Source: Byssochlamys sp. IMV 00236 (taxonomy: Eukaryota > Ascomycota > Eurotiomycetes > Eurotiales > Thermoascaceae). Taken from it: a DNA stretch of 64,000 nucleotides. The DNA is taken from positions 310,001 to 374,000 of the forward strand of contig MSJH02000544.1 in assembly GCA_001931875.2 (NCBI GenBank), written 5' to 3'. How positions within the stretch are numbered: the stretch's first letter is position 1; every line of letters begins with the position of its first letter. The position numbers and the translations under genes are program-made. Below, piece by piece: positions 1 to 11,702 of this stretch. Below the pieces are notes generated by a model. That model saw only the letters and a program-made list of their open reading frames with translations. It did not search any database and was not told where the DNA came from.

Positions 1-1374
1 GGAGGAGAGGGAGATGGAGGTCGCGAGGCCGACAGGTCCGCCGCCGATGATGGCTACTGGATATACTGTTTGTGACATGGTCTTTCCTTATTCCGTAGAA
101 CAAGACAGGACTATATAGTGGGGTATCTTTGTCTAGGCATTTTCTTCCTCACCACCATACTATTTAACAATAACGGCTGAACTGCACTAGCATAAAAAGA
201 AAAGTAATATCGGTCCGATTCACGCGCACACAGACCTCCTAGTTTCATAGGCTCCGCTCTTTTTTGGCCATGCATCATCTTCTCGTCGCAGCTATAGGTA
301 GGTCGGGATCGTTAGAGCCCATTGGTTGCATCCCCTGTCTTGTGTCGAATCTAGTGTTTCACCTGATTGATAAAACGGAGCGGTTTAATGCAAGTTCCCC
401 CCGTCTTCCCGAAATATACGGGCGAGCAGCACCCATCATCTTCTTTTGGAGGTGGTGGAGGGGAAATAATAGTACTCATCCAAGAGGAGATCTGATATAG
501 GGTAGATTAGGTAGTTTATGATACAGGATGGTATCTAGTTTGTGTCGAATCCTATGATAGGGCACGGAAGCAACGATATAGTTTCAACCTCGTAGCTAGC
601 TAGTAGCTAGGTTGCTTGCTTGCTCATTACTTGCATACTTGCTTGACCGTGGATCTAGGGGGAGATCAACCACCTATTCATCTCTTATAGCATAAAAAGA
701 ATCTAGACACTAGTGTTCTAGTAAGATCACCTGTGCGCTAATCTATACACCGACAGCTTGCGTACGTGGAGTTTGCGAGATTGGAAAATTATGATTGTGG
801 ATTGTTGCGTTAAGTGCTGCATCAAAAAAAAAAAAAGCTCTTCGCCATTACTGATATCGTCACCCGTTTATTATTGCCATCACCATCACACCATCACGCT
901 GTCTTTAATTACATATCTCCAATCTGCAGAAAATAACTGTCTTACCCACTTAACCTTTCGTAATTCCCATAGTGCCGTCCTCGAACCAAGGGCCCACGAG
1001 ACTTCAGAATTAAATATCACCGTAACAGACTTGCCCTACAGTAAGTTTTGTTAGAAAATAGGTATTATTCAGATCATAAAGCTTTAGCTGCGAAGAACCA
1101 TGGAACGCGCATTGACTGTGGCCGTGTGGAGGATGTGGGGGGTGGGGCCCCTTCTCCGCATTTTGAATGGGGATCGAACTCATGATAGAACAAGTTCAAC
1201 AAGTAAATAATAATAATGAATTATGCAGCGACGGGAGTTATCAATCAAAAGTCAGGATCACGACAGGTAAGTTACGAGACGGCAGGATTACTGTGTTTCT
1301 TAGAAAGATAAGGTGATAGTTCCATATGCTAGAATATGGACAATAAACATCTAAGTCAATCATGACTAGATTAA
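1..1374. other. No gene seen (left end)
   Basis: No coding exon with convincing splice signals or a recognisable product was found on either strand. The open frames here are short and show no family motif. The stretch has some simple-sequence character: GCTAGCTAG and TTGCTTGC runs near 594-650, a poly-A run near 823-835, and a CAC/CAT-rich stretch near 880-900. It lies downstream of the dioxygenase gene, so part may be its 3' region. Confidence 0.5.
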
Positions 1375-2549
1375 TTAATCATGCGTCTTCCTTTTCTTGA
1401 CCTCCTGCTTATCAGCAAGGATAAAGTGATGCTCAAGAAGCCAGAATCCTTCCCTGTCCTGTCCGTCGACTTTTCGAGTAATGGACCTAGTCTTGTGCAC
1501 CTTAGCCATTTCTAGATCCTCACACCAGACTATATCCTTGGTGAGACTGCTCTTCGCACCGAAGACGGGATCGAGGACGAGACGCGGTGATTCGCGGTTA
1601 TAGAGGGCTGTGTTGAGCTTCTCGAACGAGGGATGGGAGATGAGGAAGTGCTGTTTGTGGTGAGAAAAGAGGAATTGTTAGTGTTTCGTTCTGATTTTGC
1701 GGTTGAGAATGAACCAAGAAAAGGGGAATGGCGTACCACATGCGCAGGCCTGTAAGCCTGTCTATTTAATAGATCGAGCACTTTACCCACCGGGCCATCA
1801 TATGGGACTGGGTAATCTACTGGTTTGACACCATTAATGTAGAATCTTCCCTGTTCATCTGAGTAGAATCGCCCTCTGCAGTCGGGCCCATCCTTTTCTG
1901 GATCCTGCATATCGTAGTGGCCGTTCCCGTTCGTTTCCCAAATATCCAGCAATGCTCCCTGGATGGCGTTACCTCTGAGGTCTTTTACTGTTCCACGAAT
2001 GAGCATCGACTCTCCGGCTCCAGTGGACGAGATCGAATCGCCATTCTCGAAGAAGTGCGAGTCGTTGTGGAACGGTCCTAGGACGGAAGACTCGGTTGTC
2101 CCGGGAGCTTGTCGGGAGTTGATGGTGTCCACGAGAGCGGATATACCGAGCACGTCGGATAGGAGAATCATCTCCTGTCGATCTGGCGAGCACGCTTGGC
2201 CGACCTGTGAATACAACTATTAGCTTGAATTCTATCCAGACGATACAACGAAATAGAAAATCATAATAAATCTCCCAATCGTACGCAGAAAAACATATCA
2301 ATAAACACTAACCTCCGTCAAGAACTGCCACGAGGCTTCCCACTCATCTCTCTGCAGGTCGACTTCCCGGGCGAAATCATGCGCATGTTGGATCAGTTTT
2401 GAAAAGATGAATTTGATACGCTCGTTACCGATGTTGGAGCTGATCTTGATCACATGCTGTGTGAGATTGTCCGCCGTAAGATCCTCCAGCTTTGCACCGT
2501 TGGTCTCCGTGCTGTTTATAGAGGACGGCGCTCCCTCGGCTGATGGCAT
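1375..2549 (-). CDS. Intradiol ring-cleavage dioxygenase, hydroxyquinol/catechol 1,2-dioxygenase type
   Basis: Three exons (2549-2313, 2204-1737, 1650-1375) give 326 aa. The N-terminal dimerisation helices (about residues 20-110) are followed by the beta-sandwich catalytic domain. It opens with an IRGTV strand, the GALLDIW strand and a GRF turn. The four expected non-heme Fe(III) ligands are visible: Tyr in PVPYDGPVG, Tyr in QAYRPAH, His in RPAH, and His directly after the second intron (HFLI). The second intron therefore falls between the last Tyr/His pair and the final His ligand. The family opens catechol-type rings between the two hydroxyls to give muconate or maleylacetate. The WETNGNGHYD stretch resembles hydroxyquinol 1,2-dioxygenases more than plain catechol enzymes, but the substrate is inference. 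No other aromatic-catabolism gene is adjacent. No signal peptide is seen, so it is probably cytosolic. Confidence 0.9.
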
Positions 2550-3584
2550 TTTCTCTGATTGCTTCTTCTGTATTCTGGTTCGATTGAAGCTGGAGAGACT
2601 CTTCGAAGAATCAATTGGTGATCTGGTTCGCTTTACTTGCGTATAAAAGTATTCTGGGGGAAGCTAACTATAGCAAGGTCTCTCAGGAGGGGTGAAGCGT
2701 ATGACACCGGAAAAAAGTAACAACACAAAACAACCGTAAGCTTTTCAGACGAGCAGCTGCTCCCTCCTTTAACATTGGAAAAACCCCTCATACCATCGCG
2801 TCAGCCAAGGACCATATAGTTGGACTAACAGTTAGTCAAATCAAGGGCCTGCATGATACTACTACATGCTATCCACAAGAGCAACGCCTAGTGAGAAGCA
2901 ACCATCTTCCTCAAGGCTAATTCGACGAACAATTGACGGAGGTACGACAACAGGTGGGGAGAATTGGAGTGTAGGAGAATCGACTCTGACTCTGAGAGAG
3001 CTGATACTTACGCAGCCCCACATGCATCTGCCGTGGAGAGCTTCGGGAAGGGAAAGACGGCAATCTCTCTGCTGGATCGACCGAAAGTCTCATGTAATTA
3101 CCCAATAGATGGAAAGATATTACAGGTCAGCAGTACATACTACAGAGGGAGCAAAGGCCAAAGAAAGGAGACGAGCTAGAGCCCGCTGCGGGATAGCCTA
3201 CTGGTGCTCGCTCGTACGCCTCTTCCCCGATGCATATTGCTGGAAATAAATAGACAGCCAGTCGGCGTGTATTAAGTATAGGGCCTCTATTACTCTAGAG
3301 ACACATTCTAACGGCCAATTCCTACTGCTACATGCTACTGACGAAGTAAATGAGATGGAGAGATTGCATTATTCGAATAATTTCGACTGATATGTTTCAG
3401 ATCTATATTACATACCGTGGATAACTGTCACAAGGACAGTATCCGCCATTGAGTTTCATCATATTCCATTATAGCACCATACAACGTGTGTAGGTCCCGA
3501 ATGGAGGTTACAAGGAGTTAGGAAACGACATGGACGAATCGGCCAATGGAACTGTTCTCATTCGCGGGGCGTGATTAAAGTCAT
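2550..3584. other. Intergenic, no gene seen
   Basis: This holds the 5' region of the dioxygenase gene and the 3' region of the mam33-like gene. Short open frames around 2866-3179 overlap on both strands and have no recognisable motif or splice context. I treat it as non-coding. Confidence 0.5.
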
Positions 3585-4815
3585 CTAAGCGGCGATGAAG
3601 TTGCGGACGTCTGTTTGAATAACATTGTTAGCCATCTACTGGATGGAAGAGCGGCACAGGCTGGAACTTACTCTCAAGCCAGCGGACATATTCCTTCTGT
3701 TCCTTGACCTGGATGTAGTCAGGGATCGCGTTGGCGAGCTCAGCGTTGATGCCTCTTTCCTCGAGGTATCGCTCAATGTAGCTCTGCAGGTCCTCATCGA
3801 GGTTCTCGAAAGGAGGACCGGCATAGAGGCTCTGTCTAGCCCAGTCCTTCTCGGCGGTCTGGGCATGGGCCAGGTCGGACTTGTTGAAGTAGGAGACCTC
3901 CTCGACTTGGAAAACACCATCCTGAGCAATAGTCTGGATCAACAGAGCACCGGCTCCGGGCTTCTCAACAGTCACGTTGACACGGGCAGGGAAGCTGGGC
4001 TCCAGGTCACGGTCCAGGTCGTCTTCCAGCTCGCGGTCGGCGGGAGCCACGCGGTCCTCAGTGTGCGAAGGGACGTTACCAGAAGGACGGCTCTGGTTGA
4101 CTGGCTGGTGCTGGTAATCCAGCTCATCGGAGAGAGCGGCATCGTCGAAGTCCTCCTGCTCACTCAGGTTCTGAAGGTCCGCAACGGTGAAAGTGACACG
4201 GATACTAAACAGAGTGGTCAGGTTCCAAGCTTCTTTCAAGCCGCTGGTCCCAAACAAACTTACTCTTCGTTACCGAACTTTCTTGTCAAAATAACCTCCT
4301 GCTCTCCGGGAACATCCTTGACCTATCGAGCTGTCAGTATATCGGCGGTTCTCAGCGTAGGACGCCACTACGTCATACCTCCCAAGGGCCATTTTCAAGC
4401 AGATATTTAACGTTCTGGACGGAGGCATCAAGGTCTTCGAGGCCAGAGGCCTTCTCGTGCTGCAGCTCCTCCTCGAACTTGGCGACGAGCTCGACATCAC
4501 CTGGAATGGCAAAAGCAAACGATCAGCAAGGAACTCAAAATTTTCTCTTTCGCAGCTAGTCGCAAATTTTCAATGGCACATGAAAATATGCAAATTGTCT
4601 GTAGAAGTGTTCTTACCTTCGCCAGCAGGCTCTCTGAGTATCCTGGCCGTGGAGAAGGCCGGGTAGGAAGGTCTAGCAAGCTGCTTCCATGACGACTGGA
4701 GAAAGCTCGGCTTCTGGATCGTAGACAGCGGTCGGACGGCTGATCTGGAGGAGAGAGCAACGGATCGAGAGAAAGTGCGAGGCACGGAGCGGGAGAATGC
4801 GCGAAGAGACAACAT
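3585..4815 (-). CDS. mam33: Mitochondrial acidic matrix protein of the p32/gC1qBP (Mam33) family
   Basis: Five exons (4815-4617, 4500-4379, 4322-4264, 4204-3672, 3610-3585) give 312 aa. The N-terminus is rich in Arg, Ser and Leu with almost no acidic residues (starting MLSLRAFSRSVPRTFSRS), a clear mitochondrial presequence. It is followed by the p32 fold: an N-terminal helix (VELVAKFEEEL), strands around VTFTVADL, a long acidic loop (DDLDRDLEP), the strand VNVTVEKP, and C-terminal helices with SYIERYLEERGI and EYVRWLE. Family members form doughnut-shaped acidic trimers in the matrix and act in oxidative phosphorylation and mitoribosome biogenesis. The last coding exon encodes only eight residues and a stop. 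The central acidic loop is long. Frame and splice sites all agree, so the model is firm. Confidence 0.9.
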
Positions 4816-5241
4816 TTTGAACAGCAACACTGAGCTTGGGGCTGTGTAGATAGAGAAACGACGATGCTGTTGGTGTTTGGAGAGAGATGAGCGAAGTTTG
4901 GACGGAGGCAAGCGTATGATGTTACCGTTCCGAGAGTTCGAGAAATGCCAAGACTTCGGGTTCCAGCTCAAGTCTCAAGAAGACTTTAGTCCCGACGGGG
5001 CAAACAGAGCTCTGCGAAGGAGTCTAGACTAAGATTAACTAGCAGTATTATTATTATTCCCCTAGTAAAGCTACGAAATTTTCTTGGGTTTGAAATATAT
5101 GGTCATGTCATTCACAAGGCAAACATCCCATCTGTATAGCCGTAATTCTGGGTATTATGTATATCGGCATATGCAACGTAAAATCATTTCCCATTCATAA
5201 ATAGCAAGCAAGCAAAAGCCAGACAAAATAAGATGCGCTTT
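4816..5241. other. Intergenic between mam33 and tma16
   Basis: This holds the promoter of mam33 (minus strand) and the 3' flank of tma16. AT-rich stretches such as the ATTATTATTATT run near 5048-5058 are present. No further gene is seen. Confidence 0.5.
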
Positions 5242-5936
5242 TCAAGACAACCCTTTAGGCGGGAAACTGGAAGCTTGTTTCGTACCATCCCGCAGGAGGC
5301 GTATGAACTTCATCGTGCTCATGTTCGCCCACTCTCCGTTCCAGACCTTTAGTCTTAAAACAACCTCCTCCAGAGTGAAATCTGGCATCCAGAACCCGGT
5401 AGTGAACTCCTTCCCCTCTACTTGCGCGCGTTGTACGAGGGCATCTTCACGCTTGCTTGGTGGTCGTCCTTTTCTTCGCTCTTGTCGGAGCTCCTCGATT
5501 TCTGGTGCCGCGCGGTCAATGAACCTGTGGAACAGCCAGTGCGTCAGTTGCGTGCCTCGAAGAGGAAAATTGCTAGCTATATATCACACTCACTTCTGTA
5601 CAAGCTCTGCCATTTCATTATCAGACAAGGCGCCTGAAGCGTCTTTTAGGCATTCCTGGAAGAAAGCGACTCTGTCCACTGCTGTTCGTCAGTCAAGGAT
5701 TTCGGTGGAACTTGTGCATGGGACCAATCGCCTGTATACGACTGAAATCCTGCATGAAGGTACATACCATAAGACTGTCGTGTCCTCGATGTCACTGCCG
5801 CTGCACGGGCAAGTCTATCCTCCCGCGCCCCCGCTCGGCGCAGTCTCTGCGAGTCACGGCTGTTCTCATGGAGAGCTTCGAGTTTGCCGCGCTTCTTGGT
5901 GATCTGCTTCTGAACCTTGTAGAGCCCCTTCGCCAT
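5242..5936 (-). CDS. tma16: Translation machinery-associated protein 16 (ribosome biogenesis)
   Basis: Three exons (5936-5768, 5678-5594, 5524-5242) give 178 aa, the same length I recall for yeast Tma16. The basic N-terminus carries the conserved pattern of a Lys-rich helix (QITKKRGKLEALHENSRDSQRL) and then R..RA.REDRLARA. The middle exon encodes an amphipathic helix (VDRVAFFQECL). The C-terminal half keeps the conserved FWMPDF segment and ends with a WNGEW..MSTMKFIRL motif. Tma16 binds late nuclear 60S pre-ribosomes. I chose the ATG at 5936 because MAKGLYKVQKQI is the family-like start; other in-frame ATGs lie upstream. The intron-1 acceptor has two tandem CAGs, so the exon-2 start could shift by one codon. 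It is divergent from exo1 with about 445 bp between start codons. Confidence 0.88.
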
Positions 5937-6381
5937 GATGTATGATCTCTTTGGTTTCCCAACCACAGCTTCAGAATGCGGGGCGATGACGCTGAAAGTC
6001 CCTTGCGAGATTCTGGAATGAACCCATTCTCATCGGCGCAGTTTTTTTCTTTTTGGACCAGCAGAATCTCAAGGCGGTGAGAACAGGAAGCAGCGTTGGA
6101 CGCGGGGAGCCAATCACAGCGCATCTCCAAGCGGACGATCCAGTCTTCGCGTGTCGCGTCGTTCGCCTTGAACATTCCCCAGGGCAGGCTTGATGTGACG
6201 TTCTCCCCAGGCACCATCTGTTGCTTGTTACTTTCTCTCTCTTCTTATTACCAGTCTGTGAATCTCTAATTGTCTATATACAGTCGTTCCCTGGAGAGTC
6301 GGGGTAATCGGTGTTGAACGAATGCTTTTTGGGTGCATGTAAACAAGACGGGGGTCGCCTCGTCTTTGGAAGGTGCCCACT
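5937..6381. promoter_or_regulatory. Divergent promoter region tma16 / exo1
   Basis: The 445 bp between the two start codons must hold both promoters. The stretch from about 6225 to 6250 is CT-rich, as is common upstream of Aspergillus start sites on the exo1 side. No specific operator was identified. Confidence 0.5.
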
Positions 6382-8793
6382 ATGGGCATTCAAGGTATGG
6401 ACACCGAGATGGTTCTGGGAGTTCTGCGGGCATTATAGTGACAGCCTCAGGTCTCCACGGTCTGCTCAAGTCGATTCAGAAACCATGCAATTTGAAAAAA
6501 TTCAGTGGCCAAACTTTATGTGTAGACGCCTATGGATGGCTGCATCGAGGCACCGTGGCTTGTGCCGTTGATCTGGCCCTGGATAGGCAGACGAGCAAGT
6601 ATGGCTGATTACCCATGCTTGAATGCAGGCCGCTCACCTCATCCCAGGCACATTGACTTCGTCATAAACCGTGTACGAATGCTGCTTTACTTCGGAGTCA
6701 CGCCATATCTGGTCTTCGATGGAGACAATCTACCCAGCAAGTCCGGCACCGAGGCCGAAAGACACAGTCGCCGGCAGGAAAGCAAACGACTCGGGATGGA
6801 CCTCTACCGCAAGGGAAGAATGAGCGAAGCTCACCAGGAGCTGCAAAAAGCAATCGACGTCACCCCGTACATGGCCCGCCAACTAATCGAGGAGCTGAAG
6901 AAGATGGAGATCCAATATGTTGTCGCCCCATACGAAGCAGACGCCCAGATGGTGTATCTCGAGCAACAGGGGATAGTCAATGGGATCATCTCGGAAGACT
7001 CAGATTTGCTCGTGTTCGGTGCCAAGCGTCTTCTGTCGAAATTGGACCAGCACGGGGACTGTATCGAAATCAGCCGTGGTGACTTCGCAGCGTGCAAGGA
7101 TGTTAGCTTCATTGGCTGGACCGATGCGGATTTCAGACGCATGTGCATTCTCAGTGGATGTGACTACCTTCCCAGTATCCCCAAGATGGGACTGAAGACT
7201 GCTTATCGCAGCATCAGAAAGTACAAGAACGTGGAAAGGGTTCTGCGCATGCTCCAATTCGAAGGCAAATATCATATTCCAACGGACTATCTAGACAACT
7301 TCAAGCAAGCGGAGTTGACTTTCCTTTACCAACGGGTCTTCTGCCCCAAGGCTGGAAGATTGGTCACCCTCACAGCGCCGGACGACAGTGTCAAGCTGGA
7401 GGAGATGCCCTTCATCGGTCATGACCTTGAACCTGAGGTTGCTCTAGGGGTTGCGTGTGGAGATCTCGATCCGATGACAAAGGAACCGATCGTTTTGAAG
7501 CCTGCGGTCGCGGGAAGGCTGACTGCCAGTTTGACCAGGAGACAGACACTGGCCTCTTCTACGGAACTCAAGCCTAACAAGCCAATCAACTCATTTTTCA
7601 CGCCGAAGCGTATGCCGCTTGCTGAGCTGGATCCTAATTCTCTTACTCCCTCGCCGAGCCAGCAGCGTCTTCTGGAACGGCACGCGAACAGTTCGTGGAG
7701 TGCGAGTCCGGCCCCAGAACGCCAGGGCTTGACCCGGTCGGCATCTGCAGTATCGTTGTCTCGTCCAGCTGGCAGCCCTCTGATCCGAACTGCCGAGAGG
7801 GAATCTTTTCTGGCTCGAGCAGGTCGAGTCTCCGCGTTCCAGTCAGTCAAACGTCAGCGACTGTGTTCAGATGCAGATGAAGAGAAGCTCCCATCTGGCG
7901 GGTTGTGTCGCAGCAAATTTTTCGCTACAAAGGTGGAGGACCCCAGTCCTAGCGGACAAAAAGCCACTCGGGTCAAGAAAGCCAGGAAGTCTGACTTTGG
8001 CGTGTTTTCTGACGACGTTGCTGAGGACATCATGTCGTCCCTTCCCGACCCTGCTCCCGCGGATGAGCCAGCTAGAGATGAAACGTCGGTGGCTGAAACC
8101 CCAGATGTTGAAAGAGTGTCATCCTTGGTAGCGACGACAGAACCCGCAGAGGTTTCCGAAGACGCACAAGGGGAGAGCGGAGATAGTTCTGAGGACTCCC
8201 CATCAACAGATTCGAGCAACGAGTCCAGTAACGTCCAGAGCGATGCCACATCGCCGACTACCACGACATCCGTCAGTGCTGATAGTGATCCGGAGCTTTT
8301 CAACCAGGTGTTGGAGTCACATGTACAGAAACTCAACTCCAATCTCCTATCCAAGTATGCATTCAAAGACGACGAATATTCAGCATCAACTGGCAAAGCT
8401 GGAGCGCACCTGGATAATCCTGTGCAAGAGAAAGTCTCTTCAGCGAAAAACGCGAATATCCCATCGCTGAAGCGACGCGCAGCGCTCAACGCATTGCCTT
8501 CGAAGCTGCAGGGGCTGACACCTCTGCAGCGTCTGGGGCAGAGCGCTTTGAGCCGATCTAAGTCCTTGAATCAACTTGGCATACATGTTCCTGGTTCCGC
8601 AGGAGTCTCCAGGTATGAGACTGACTTGGGAAGAGCAGCGAAGAACATTCCGGCGATTCCCGCGACAAACGACCATGGCAGTGAGGATCTCCTGGTCCCG
8701 AATAGCGATGAGGAGGATATCGACGACAAAGACCACGACGCGAAGCCTCCCGTTGCAGTGAATCTGAGCCGGTTTTCCTACACACCTAGATGA
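6382..8793 (+). CDS. exo1: Exonuclease 1 (Rad2/XPG-family 5'-3' exonuclease)
   Basis: Exons 6382-6394, 6451-6598 and 6648-8793 give 768 aa. The first coding exon is only 13 nt and encodes MGIQ plus one base; the family start MGIQGLL confirms it. The N-domain (to about residue 100) and I-domain (about 120-260) carry the metal-binding acids in LVFDGDN, VAPYEADAQ and IISEDSDLL, and ILSGCDYLP is followed by the helix-hairpin-helix. The C-terminal half is disordered and Ser-rich. It contains RSKFF at about residues 475-479 (7909-7923), an exact match to the Mlh1-interacting MIP box, and a PIP-like PINSFFTPK stretch that may bind PCNA. The protein acts in mismatch repair, DNA end resection and telomere processing. 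The last exon is uninterrupted. The model is firm. Confidence 0.95.
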
Positions 8794-9940
8794 AGGATGG
8801 ATTAATTGATTGGCTATGATTAAGAGGAGGCCTATAAGTACGCATTGTATAGGAGTTTGGTCCTAGTGATAACTGTTTGGGAATATCGTTCGTATTAGCG
8901 CCTTTGAATAGGCAGTGACATTGGTGTTGGTTTCTATACTTGGGAAGAGCCAGGCGTGTGAGGCGTTTCGACGTCATGATAGTACTGTTTAGGGATATGA
9001 AACGTAGCTCCAAATATAATAGTGATGCTGTTACCACGATATAATCAAAGCTCATGAACAAGTACTCCGTATCTGCGTGGATGCCGCGTGGATGCCCAGT
9101 TGGCCCGTGTTGGGCCGATCGTGAGGCGATAACAGAATAAAAAACGAGGCTGGAGCGATAAGCGATCGATGTTGAAATGGCGATCCCGCCGCTAAACCAC
9201 ATCGAGGTTAGCATAGGGCGGTTCTGCCGGGCGGTGAGGCACTGGTTACCGTGGAAAGGCCCCGCGTAAACAAAGCCCGTTGGCCCAGCCTCCCAGCAGG
9301 ACTATGAGATGCCAGCCACCAGGTACATCGCCAATGATACGCTCTTCGTCCCCGACCTCATCAATTAACGAGAATACGTGCAACTTGGGAGCGGACGACA
9401 CTGTCTCGCTCGTTTGGTTTCTGCCTTGACGTGGGCGGGAAGGATTTGTCCCTCAGTCCCTTTTCCATTCCCTCTCCCTGCTCTCTGATTCCTGACTCTT
9501 ACAACCCGATTCTTACCGTCACCTGAATGTCGCCGTGGACAAGGATAGTTTGATTTCTGACCATATTTCTGTTTTGACAGGTCCTTGGAAAGTTGTCTCT
9601 TCTGTCCGTTCTTTGCCAGAACCGTAAGGACCCAGAAAGAGGTCCTTATACGAGCGACATCTCGATTTCTCCGCATTCCATACCAGCCCTGATCCACTAC
9701 GGGACTACTGTGTCCCACGATAGCTTTCGTGCCAGTATCTGGCAGACACCCTATTCAGCTGGCACATTCCTACGAACGTCTGTCGACGCCTGGATTGGCT
9801 CTTGACTGAACCGTGTGCTGTGCTGAGTGGGAGCGTGGTTGCTCGATACTCCTTCTCGGAGGCCCGAGAAGAGAGGTCAAGCCTAGGATCGCGGGGAGGG
9901 AAGCCATAGGCGCGTTGATGGTGGATAGGGATTGTGCACC
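8794..9940. other. Intergenic between exo1 and fig1
   Basis: No exon was recognised. The right part (9830-9940) is the probable promoter and 5' UTR of the fig1-like gene. Short open frames at 9365-9805 overlap on both strands and have no motif. Confidence 0.5.
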
Positions 9941-10981
9941 ATGGCTACTCTGAGATTCACGACCGGTGTAAAAAGTATGTGTCGCATAGCAGTCCCTCTC
10001 ATATCATTGCTACTGGCATGATGGCCTACTGTCAGAAACCACGTGCTAACGTCTTCACTCAATAGGGTTTATACCTCTGATAGGTTATCATCATGTGTTG
10101 ATGATATTCATTGCACTTTCTATTATTCTTCTCTGTGAGTCAGCCCATTGACCCTGAGTTTGAACTGAACTACAATCGAAAGAAAGACACTAACGACTAT
10201 TCCCCTACAAAGCTCTCTTGTTGGCAGGCTGTTCATCGTCTTCTCCACAAATACCAAGCATCTTCCTGATATCGCTCTACTACGAGAAATATGAACCAAA
10301 CTTTAACCCCGCTCAGGTAGACCCTGGTGTCACAACCGCGATAGCAAACATCGTCGGGGGAGCGGAGCTTGAAGTTCGGGTGGGCTATTTTGGCATCTGT
10401 ATCCAGCCTGATGGAGGATCATGGATTTGCAACAACAACGCCACAGCTCTAGCGGAAATTGTCACGGTGGATCAGGATCCTTTGAACTTGATCTGGGTTT
10501 CATCCACATTCAAAGACGCGGTTGTCTTCCCCTATCTGATGTGAGTGTACTCCAGCTTACAACCACACCTTGCCTCAGTACTGATTGATTTCTTTCTAGA
10601 ATTGTTGCTATCGTACTCGCCTTTTTCTGCTTTATTCTGCTCGCGACATTCCCAGGATGGCATGAAGAAACAGACGCCACTGGTTCGGAACGGGAAGTGA
10701 AACCGTTCCCTTCGCGTCCAGTATCACAAGCCGCTCTGGCACTGATTTTCGTATCTTCCGTATTCGTTCTGGTATCAGTGTTGTGGCAACACACGGCCTC
10801 AGTGGCCGCCAGTACGATCGCACAAGACATGGGCAACGGCAGCGTCAAGAGTGGCGTAGGCACCTCAGCAATGGTGCTCGGTTGGTTCGGTTTCGGATTC
10901 CTAGTAGTCGTCACAATCGGACTGCTGGTCATGATTCTGAGCATCAGCCTACTACGAGAATTAACGGACGACGTGGATTGA
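9941..10981 (+). CDS. fig1: Fig1-family membrane protein (mating, calcium influx and fusion)
   Basis: Exons 9941-9974, 10066-10134, 10213-10540 and 10600-10981 give 270 aa. The layout is that of the fungal Fig1 family (Ca2+ regulator and membrane fusion protein): a short cytosolic N-terminus, TM1 (about 18-40) ending in LLLAGCSSSSP, an extracellular loop with the family signature GYFGICIQ...GSWIC, then TM2 (PYLIIVAIVLAFFCFILL), TM3 (AALALIFVSSVFVLVSV) and TM4 (FGFGFLVVVTIGLLVMI). The two loop cysteines after GYFG probably form the claudin-like disulfide, and N-glycosylation sites follow. In yeast and filamentous fungi Fig1 belongs to the low-affinity calcium system used in mating and sexual development. 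All four exons join in frame. Confidence 0.9.
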
Positions 10982-11702
10982 AACATATGATGGACGGGAA
11001 ACGAAATTAATGCTGATCGACGACATAATCTGACTACTTAAGGGACGGGTATTTGACTTGGGAACTTGTGAATGGGTTTATATGGTCTGATGGGATTTAC
11101 TAGAGACAGGGAGAGAAACCACGACGCTTCGACTACTACCTCTTACGCGTCGCGAACCGCTTTCTGCCTCGAAATATGATTTGATGGTTTATGCATCTTC
11201 TTAATTTTCTGTTTCTTCTTCATATGGAGGTTACGTACTTTGGGATCCACTCACAAAGGAAATTTGGGGAACATCTGTACATTTTTTTTTTTTACGAACG
11301 ACTGAAATATGGGACTGGGTTCGATCGAGACTTACAGAACTAACTCATTTGATCCCCTTTTGTGATTTCACATTGTACTACGTAGTATATTTTGTTTTTT
11401 TCGGGATCGCGTCATCTCCTGGTGTATTTTACAAATAACACAATGCAATTACCAAAAAAGCAAGTAACTAGATAGATCGTCAGTCACGAATATGTTATTC
11501 TCATTTCTTGTTTCGTTTGCATATATGATAATACCATAATTGGATTCATTGAGACACAAAGAACCCGATCCAACTCCCCTAAAACGCCATTGCTTGCCCT
11601 TTAATTCCTGACTCGTTGTGAATAGGGGGATCCCAAATTTAGACCCATTCCCTGAACCCATTATGACTGTGTATAAACAAGAAGAAGAAAGTAAATGAAG
11701 AT
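10982..11702. other. Convergent 3' flanks of fig1 and the primase gene
   Basis: About 720 bp of AT-rich sequence with homopolymer T runs near 11281-11291 and 11394-11401. It lies between two converging genes and probably holds both polyadenylation regions. The 70-aa open frame at 11449-11661 has no support. Confidence 0.5.

Noticed and set aside
264..1054. Two plus-strand open frames of 78 and 98 codons
   Set aside because: Low-complexity or random composition, no splice partners and no motif.
1150..1250. tRNA-like T-arm on the minus strand (GAGTTCGATCCCC)
   Set aside because: No matching acceptor stem, anticodon arm or D-arm could be folded around it.
1963..2301. Open frames overlapping the dioxygenase exons
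   Set aside because: They are other-frame shadows of the dioxygenase gene, which has all four metal ligands.
3625..4410. 261-codon plus-strand frame opposite mam33
   Set aside because: Antisense shadow of the p32-family coding exons; no start context or family.
7854..8489. 211-codon minus-strand frame opposite exo1
   Set aside because: Antisense to the Ser/Glu-rich Exo1 tail; the Ser-rich translation is a mirror of codon bias.
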